Part shown: piece after piece, positions 13,547 to 17,676 of the stretch | Layout: every line of letters starts with the position of its first letter | How positions within the stretch are numbered: the stretch's first letter is position 1 | Source of the DNA: Frankiales bacterium | GTDB lineage: Bacteria > Actinomycetota > Actinomycetes > Mycobacteriales > SCTD01 | DNA length: 17,676 nt | NCBI GenBank assembly: GCA_025464915.1 | Contig: JAODNF010000123.1 | Location: forward strand, 1-17,676 | Direction: 5' to 3' | The notes under the pieces: model-generated | Told to the model about the DNA's origin: nothing | What the model saw: the letters and a program-made list of their open reading frames with translations, nothing else | The model's database searches: none | Made by a program: the position numbers and the translations under genes

Positions 13547-14934
13547 TTCACGTCCAGGGTGGCCCGCGGGAAGGCCTGCAGGCGCGGCTTCGGGATCGGG
13601 TCGCCGCAGTTCTCGCAGCGGCCGTAGGTCCCGGCGTCGAGCCGCGCGAGCGCCCGTTCGACCTGCAGCAGCAGGTCGCGGCTGTTGTTGGCGATCGACA
13701 TCTCGTGCTCGCGCTCGAAGGTCTTGGACCCGGCGTCGGCCTCGTCGCCGGTGCCTTCGGACCCGGCGTCACGGCGCAGGTCGGCGTTCACGTGCTCGGC
13801 GTCGTCGATCTCCCCACGGAGCTCCTTGGCCTCGGCCTCGAGCTCCTTGCGGATATCGGCGAGCTCCTTCTTCGTCCACGCGTCCGCACCCGTCAGCGGC
13901 AGGTCCTGCAGCGGCTTGCCGGGCGCCTTGGCCGGAGCGGCCTTCTTCGCGGGGGCCTTCGCCGGGGCGGGTACGGCGGCAGCCGGCGCTTCGACCACCG
14001 GCGCGGGTGCGGGAGCCACCGCCTCGACGGGCGCGGCGGCCTTCGCCGGAGCCTTCGCGGGGGACTTGACGGGGGCCGCCTTCGCGGGCGCCTTGGCCGG
14101 GGCCGCAGCCTTCGCGGGGGCCTTGGCGGGGGCCTTGGCGGGGGCCTTGGCCGGTGCTGCGGCGGGGGCCGCCTTCTTGGTCACGGGAGCTGCCTTCTTC
14201 GCGGCGGGGGCCGCCTTCGTGGTGGGTGCCGCTTTCGCAGGGGCCTTCGCAGCGGGCGTGCCGGTGGCCTTCTTCGCCGGCGGCTTCGCGGCTGCCTTGG
14301 CCGGAGCCTCGGCCGGAGCCTTGGCGGGAGCCTTGACCGTGGGCTTGGCCGCAGCCTTGACCGGAGCCTTCGCGGCCGGCTTCCCGGCGGCCTTGGCAGG
14401 CGCCTTCGCAGCAGCCTTGGCAACCGCCTTCGCGGCCGGCTTCGCGGCCGCCTTGGCCGGGGCCTTCGCAGGAGCCTTCACGGCCGCCTTGGCCGGGGTC
14501 TTCGCAGGAGCCTTCGGGGCCGGGGCGGCCTTCTTGGCGGCGGGTGCTGCCTTCTTCGCGGGCGCCTTGGTCGTGGCAGCCTTCGCTGGAGCCTTGGCAG
14601 CGGGGACAGCGGCTGCCTTCTTCGCGGGCGCCTTGGTGGCGGGGGCGGCCTTCTTGGCAGGTGCGGGACTCACGGCGTGGGCCGCCTTCTTCGCGGGGGC
14701 GGCCTTGACCGCGGGGGCTGCGGCCGGGCGAGCGCGCGGCACAGGCTTGGGAGCGGGCTTCGCAGTCGTGGGCGCGACCGCCTTCGGGGCGGCCGCGGGT
14801 GCGGCCTTGGCCAGAGCCGCCGCCTTCACGGGCGTGGCGGGGGCCGCCGCCGGCGTGGCGGACGCAGGCGGGGGCCCAGCCCCTGCCTTCTCCTTGCGCG
14901 AGAAGACGTTGCGCAAGCGACTGCCGCTGGCCAT
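13519..14934 (-). CDS. DksA/TraR-family protein with long H1-like Lys-Ala-Pro tail
   Basis: A 471-residue protein in two parts. Residues about 36-345 are a low-complexity Lys/Ala/Pro tail (APAKA and PAKKA units) like eukaryotic histone H1 tails, probably DNA- or RNA-binding. The C-terminal 130 residues are a DksA/TraR domain: a coiled coil starting at TKKELADIRKELEAEAKELR, an acidic segment GTGDEADAGSKTFEREHE at its tip, and a zinc-finger-like end. DksA-type proteins enter the RNA polymerase secondary channel. The finger has Cys440, Cys443 and Cys464 but Asp461 where the third Cys normally lies (ATLDVKC). AGGGAG stands 5 nt before ATG 14934. Streptomyces has a comparable gene between ileS and lspA (recalled). 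It is the first gene of the minus-strand operon. Confidence 0.92.
   Translation of the reverse strand: MASGSRLRNVFSRKEKAGAGPPPASATPAAAPATPVKAAALAKAAPAAAPKAVAPTTAKPAPKPVPRARPAAAPAVKAAPAKKAAHAVSPAPAKKAAPATKAPAKKAAAVPAAKAPAKAATTKAPAKKAAPAAKKAAPAPKAPAKTPAKAAVKAPAKAPAKAAAKPAAKAVAKAAAKAPAKAAGKPAAKAPVKAAAKPTVKAPAKAPAEAPAKAAAKPPAKKATGTPAAKAPAKAAPTTKAAPAAKKAAPVTKKAAPAAAPAKAPAKAPAKAPAKAAAPAKAPAKAAPVKSPAKAPAKAAAPVEAVAPAPAPVVEAPAAAVPAPAKAPAKKAAPAKAPGKPLQDLPLTGADAWTKKELADIRKELEAEAKELRGEIDDAEHVNADLRRDAGSEGTGDEADAGSKTFEREHEMSIANNSRDLLLQVERALARLDAGTYGRCENCGDPIPKPRLQAFPRATLDVKCKQREERR
13915..14829 (-). repeat. Low-complexity Lys-Ala-Pro coding repeat
   Basis: Degenerate tandem repeats of roughly 12-15 bp encode APAKA/PAKKA units. 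The cleanest run is at about 14111-14150, where a GGGGCCTTGGCG unit recurs three times on the + strand. Such tracts expand and contract by slippage, so length should vary between strains. The reading frame is intact throughout. Confidence 0.85.
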
Positions 14935-14977
14935 GACGACTCCCTGCTCGGGCCCTCACATGATCGGACGCGCCGGG

Positions 14978-15006
14978 ATGCTACGTGGCCCCCGATGCGC
15001 CCACAA
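14978..15006 (-). promoter_or_regulatory. Sigma-70-type promoter for the DksA-lspA-rluD operon
   Basis: On the minus strand a TTGTGG (-35, 15006-15001) is separated by 17 bp from TAGCAT (-10, 14983-14978). The predicted start near 14971 gives a leader of about 37 nt containing the AGGGAG ribosome-binding site. It is the best two-element promoter seen in the window. Confidence 0.6.
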
Positions 15007-15142
15007 AGAGCCACGCCGCACGATCCCGACCGCGGGCTGGACAGGCTACCCCAGATCGTCCATCGCGAGCGTGCAGTGTCCTCGCTGACCTCACGGACAA
15101 GGGCCGGCAGGAACCTGCTGGCCCGCCCAGGACGTACGCCAC
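15007..15142. other. Divergent gap between operon promoter and T-box promoter
   Basis: There is no ORF with a ribosome-binding site and no RNA gene here. The only clear structure is the palindrome at 15101-15124. A minus-strand TAGCCT (15048-15043) could be a second promoter for the DksA operon but has no -35. Confidence 0.5.
15101..15124. promoter_or_regulatory. Strong palindrome upstream of the ileS T-box promoter
   Basis: GGGCCGGCAGG (15101-15111) and CCTGCTGGCCC (15114-15124) are separated by AA and match at 10 of 11 positions, the exception being a G-T pair. As DNA it resembles a dimer-binding operator. Its right arm falls where the -35 of the leader promoter should lie (-10 at 15143-15148). 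As RNA it would be a terminator-like hairpin, but no gene ends here. Confidence 0.5.
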
Positions 15143-15148
15143 TAGGCT
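15143..15148 (+). promoter_or_regulatory. -10 element of the ileS leader promoter
   Basis: TAGGCT fits TANNNT and lies just upstream of the T-box RNA. The predicted transcript start is near 15155-15156. The -35 region (about 15118-15125) has no good match and overlaps the palindrome at 15101-15124. Confidence 0.55.
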
Positions 15149-15155
15149 CGGTGCT

Positions 15156-15372
15156 GTCGCGGTGACGGGGACGAGTAGGTCCGGACGCAGCCATGAGCGA
15201 CCTGGGGACGGTGCGAGCCCAGGGGTGTGCACGGGACGAAGATCACCCCCGAGCGGCACGCAGCACCGCAAGAGGGGTCTTTCGCCAGCCTGCTGGCGAG
15301 AGGCAAGGAGGGTGGTACCGCGGGACCCACAGGTCTCGTCCCTCCGTCGAGCCACACCGACGGAGGAAGACC
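15156..15372 (+). ncRNA. T-box riboswitch (isoleucine), translational type
   Basis: The leader senses uncharged tRNA-Ile. Stem I base CGGGG (15166-15170) pairs with CCCCG (15247-15251). AGTA (15174-15177) and GAA (15238-15240) form the specifier-loop turn, and ATC (15242-15244) is the Ile specifier codon. ATGAG (15193-15197) and GGTGCGAG (15210-15217), closed by CCTGGG/CCCAGG, look like the apical T-loop module. Stem III is TCGCCAG/CTGGCGA (15282-15299). The T-box AGGGTGGTACCGCG (15309-15322) carries TGGT to pair with the tRNA ACCA end. The antisequestrator pairs GGAGGG (15307-15312) with CCCTCC (15340-15345), topped by GGGACC/GGTCTC. The alternative fold pairs CCTCCGTCG (15341-15349) with CGACGGAGG (15358-15366), a perfect 9-bp helix that hides the ileS Shine-Dalgarno. 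Control is therefore at translation initiation. Confidence 0.96.
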
Positions 15373-17676
15373 ATGAAGAAGCTCGCCCCGCAGGTCGACC
15401 TGCCCGCCCTCGAGCACGAGGTGCTGCAGCGCTGGGACCGCGATCGGGTCTTCGAGCGCAGCCTGGAGCAGACCGCCGGCGGCGAGCCGTGGGTGTTCTA
15501 CGAGGGCCCGCCGACCGCCAACGGCAAGCCGGGCACCCACCACGTCGAGGCCCGGGTCTTCAAGGACCTCTTCCCGCGCTTCAAGACCATGCAGGGCCAC
15601 CACGTGCCGCGCAAGGCCGGCTGGGACTGCCACGGGCTGCCGGTCGAGCTCGCCGTCGAGAAGGAGCTCGGCTTCTCCGGCAAGCAGGACATCGAGGCCT
15701 ACGGCATCGCCGAGTTCAACGCGAAGTGCCGCGAGAGCGTGCAGCGGCACGTCGACGAGTTCGAGAAGCTCACGACCCGGTTGGCCTACGGGTTCGACCT
15801 GGGCGATGCCTACTGGACGATGCAGCCGAGCTACATCGAGTCGGTGTGGTGGAGCCTCAAGCAGATCCACGCGAAGGGCCTGCTGGTCCAGGACTACCGG
15901 GTGGCGCCGTACTGCCCTCGCTGCGGCACCGGCCTGTCCGACCACGAGGTCGCGCAGGGCTACCAGACCGTCGTCGACCCGTCGGTCTACGTCCGCTTCC
16001 CCATCACGTCCGGCCCGCACACCGACGCCGCGCTGCTCGTCTGGACGACCACGCCCTGGACGCTGGTGAGCAACACGGCGGTCGCGGTGCACCCGACGGT
16101 CACCTACGTGCTGGCCCAGACGCCGACCGAGAAGCTGGTCGTCGCCGAGCCGCTGCTGCACGTCCTCGGTGACGACGTCCAGGTCCTCGAGCGGTTCGCC
16201 GGATCGGAGCTCGAGCACACGACGTACTCCCGTCCCTTCGACTGGGTCGACATCCCCGGCGCCCACTTCGTCGGGCTGGCCGACTACGTCACGACCGAGT
16301 CCGGCACCGGCCTGGTCCACCAGGCGCCGGCGTTCGGCGCCGACGACCTGCTCGTCAGCAGGAAGTACGGCCTGCCCGTCGTGAACCCCGTCCGCCCGGA
16401 CGGAACGTTCGAGGAGCACATCCCCCTCGTCGGCGGGTTGTTCTTCAAGAAGGCCGACCCGGCGCTCGTGCAGGACCTGCAGGCCCGCGGTCTGCTGTTC
16501 AGGCACCTGCCGTACGAGCACCCGTACCCGCACTGCTGGCGCTGCGACACCGCGCTGCTCTACTACGCACTGCCGTCCTGGTACATCCGCACGACGGCCG
16601 TGAAGGACCGGCTGCTCGAGGTCAACGAGGGCACCGACTGGCACCCGGAGACCATCAAGAACGGCCGGTACGGCGACTGGCTCGAGAACAACATCGACTG
16701 GGCGCTTTCGAGGAACCGCTTCTGGGGCACCCCCTTGCCGGTCTGGCGGTGCTCCGAGGACCACCTGACGGTGGTCGGGTCCTTGAAGGAGCTCTCTGAG
16801 CTCTCCGGTCAGGACGTGTCGGCGCTCGACCCGCACCGGCCGTTCGTCGACGACGTCACGCTGCCGTGCCACTGCGGCCAGACGGCGGCCCGGGTCCCGG
16901 AGGTCATCGACTGCTGGTACGACGCCGGGTCGATGCCGTTCGCCCAGGTCGGCTACCCGCACAGCGGCAAGGAGCTGGTCTACCCCGCGCAGTACATCTG
17001 CGAGGCCATCGACCAGACCCGCGGCTGGTTCTACACGCTCATGGCGATCGGGACGCTCGTCTTCGACCAGGGCTCCTACGAGACGGTGCTCTGCCTCGGG
17101 CACATCCTCGACGCCGAGGGCCGCAAGATGAGCAAGCACCTGGGCAACGTGCTCGACCCGCACGAGCTCATGGAGAAGCACGGTGCCGACGCCCTGCGCT
17201 GGTACATGCTCTGCGGCGGAAACCCCTGGTCTGCAAGGAGAGTGAGCTCCGAGCAGATCGACGAGGTCGTCCGCAAGGTGCTGCTCACCTGGTGGAACAC
17301 CGCCTCGTTCTTCACCCTCTACGCCGATGCCAACGGGTGGTCGCCGGGCATGAGCGGCGAGCTCACGCTCATGGACGAGTGGGCGCTGTCGGAGCTGCAC
17401 GCGACCGTTGAGGAGGTCACGGAGGCGCTCGAGGGCTTCGACCCGCTGCGGGCCGGCCGCCGCCTCAACCAGCTCATCGACGACCTCTCCAACTGGTACG
17501 TCCGCGTCTCCCGCCGCCGCTTCTGGGACGGCGACCCGGGCGCGCTGTCCACCCTGCACGAGGTGCTCACGACGCTGAACCGCCTCATGGCACCGTTCAC
17601 GCCGTTCCTCGCCGAGGCTCTCCAGGAGGCCCTCGTCGGCGGCGACTCCGTGCACCTGCAGTCCTGGCCGGCAGCA
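15373..17676 (+). CDS. ileS: Isoleucyl-tRNA synthetase, type 2, 3' end cut by window edge
   Basis: Charges tRNA-Ile with isoleucine. 768 codons are visible; full type 2 enzymes are about 1030-1100 residues, so the C-terminal anticodon-binding part is missing. The first signature motif reads GTHH (residues 54-57, in ANGKPGTHHVEAR) instead of HXGH. AGWDCHGLPVE and zinc-finger-like CPRCGTG follow. The CP1 editing domain has LVWTTTPWTL and GTGLVHQAPAFGADD with the conserved editing Asp. NRFWGTPLPVWR and the second signature KMSKH (585-588, GRKMSKHLGN) are intact, then LSNWYVRVSRRRFW opens the anticodon domain. Overall sequence is of the eukaryote-like IleRS2 class, some of which resist mupirocin. 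GGAGG lies 6 nt before ATG 15373 inside the T-box sequestrator hairpin. Confidence 0.98.
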   Translation, partial: MKKLAPQVDLPALEHEVLQRWDRDRVFERSLEQTAGGEPWVFYEGPPTANGKPGTHHVEARVFKDLFPRFKTMQGHHVPRKAGWDCHGLPVELAVEKELGFSGKQDIEAYGIAEFNAKCRESVQRHVDEFEKLTTRLAYGFDLGDAYWTMQPSYIESVWWSLKQIHAKGLLVQDYRVAPYCPRCGTGLSDHEVAQGYQTVVDPSVYVRFPITSGPHTDAALLVWTTTPWTLVSNTAVAVHPTVTYVLAQTPTEKLVVAEPLLHVLGDDVQVLERFAGSELEHTTYSRPFDWVDIPGAHFVGLADYVTTESGTGLVHQAPAFGADDLLVSRKYGLPVVNPVRPDGTFEEHIPLVGGLFFKKADPALVQDLQARGLLFRHLPYEHPYPHCWRCDTALLYYALPSWYIRTTAVKDRLLEVNEGTDWHPETIKNGRYGDWLENNIDWALSRNRFWGTPLPVWRCSEDHLTVVGSLKELSELSGQDVSALDPHRPFVDDVTLPCHCGQTAARVPEVIDCWYDAGSMPFAQVGYPHSGKELVYPAQYICEAIDQTRGWFYTLMAIGTLVFDQGSYETVLCLGHILDAEGRKMSKHLGNVLDPHELMEKHGADALRWYMLCGGNPWSARRVSSEQIDEVVRKVLLTWWNTASFFTLYADANGWSPGMSGELTLMDEWALSELHATVEEVTEALEGFDPLRAGRRLNQLIDDLSNWYVRVSRRRFWDGDPGALSTLHEVLTTLNRLMAPFTPFLAEALQEALVGGDSVHLQSWPAA

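Noticed and set aside
13915..14829. Short regular DNA repeats that could suggest a CRISPR or minisatellite
   Set aside because: The repeats are in frame and encode APAKA units with no unique spacers, so they are coding low complexity.
13685..15165. Two long + strand frames opposite the DksA-like gene (Ala/Gly/Phe-rich and Leu/Arg/Gly-rich)
   Set aside because: They are complements of the Lys/Ala/Pro repeat and mimic membrane or Gly-rich proteins only because of codon periodicity.
15142..17655. 837-codon - strand open frame opposite ileS and its T-box
   Set aside because: Antisense shadow of a clear IleRS. It would also cover the T-box RNA, and its sequence is generic Arg/Val/Leu/Asp.
1..17676. 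tRNA or rRNA genes, transposases, integrases or attachment sites
   Set aside because: None recognised by eye on either strand; nothing resembles DDE or tyrosine recombinase motifs or tRNA cloverleaf ends.

Overview
The window is chromosomal DNA from a high-G+C actinomycete. The evidence is the codon bias, the many GTG starts, divergent genes with apparently leaderless promoters, an actinobacterial-type ileS T-box leader, and the gene neighbourhoods hisD/LON-domain gene and ileS/DksA-like gene/lspA/rluD. I cannot place it to genus. I see no mobile element, CRISPR array, rRNA or tRNA. Apart from the two edge genes cut by the window (hisD on the left, ileS on the right), all genes look intact.

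Layout. Positions 1-3987 hold short divergent or convergent units: hisD (-, cut at its 3' end), a LON substrate-binding-domain protein (+), a secreted lipoprotein (-), a four-helix DUF2567-like membrane protein (+) and a DUF6308-like protein (+). A block with two inverted repeats (3996-4103) separates these from dnaE (-), the replicative DNA polymerase III alpha subunit. Divergent from dnaE is a cysteine-free Rrf2-family regulator (+). It converges, through a strong composite hairpin, on a SixA-like histidine phosphatase (-). A VOC-fold protein and an NAD-dependent epimerase/reductase follow on the + strand, then a 31-residue lysine-rich small ORF with a perfect Shine-Dalgarno.

The right third is a compact minus-strand operon running 14934 to 10313: an H1-tailed DksA/TraR-like protein, lspA, rluD, a one-helix membrane protein of unknown function, a GNAT acetyltransferase and a limonene-epoxide-hydrolase-fold protein. 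Its junctions are overlapping or 1-4 nt apart, which implies translational coupling. Divergent from it is ileS, preceded by a T-box riboswitch that can be drawn completely: AUC specifier, antisequestrator, and a hairpin hiding the ribosome-binding site.

Most notable points: (1) the IleRS carries GTHH in place of HXGH, the altered motif described for mupirocin hyper-resistant type 2 IleRS; (2) its T-box is translational and seems to have a full-length Stem I; (3) a strong palindrome lies over the expected -35 region of that leader; (4) at least seven genes have a TANNNT hexamer 6-8 nt before the start codon, including a 23-bp hisD/LON gap with two interlocking -10 elements; (5) the DksA-like protein has lost one zinc-finger Cys; (6) the small basic ORF shares a CTAG stop with its convergent neighbour. 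I found no clear multi-gene novel system such as a defence island or biosynthetic cluster; the region is mainly housekeeping with interesting regulatory architecture.
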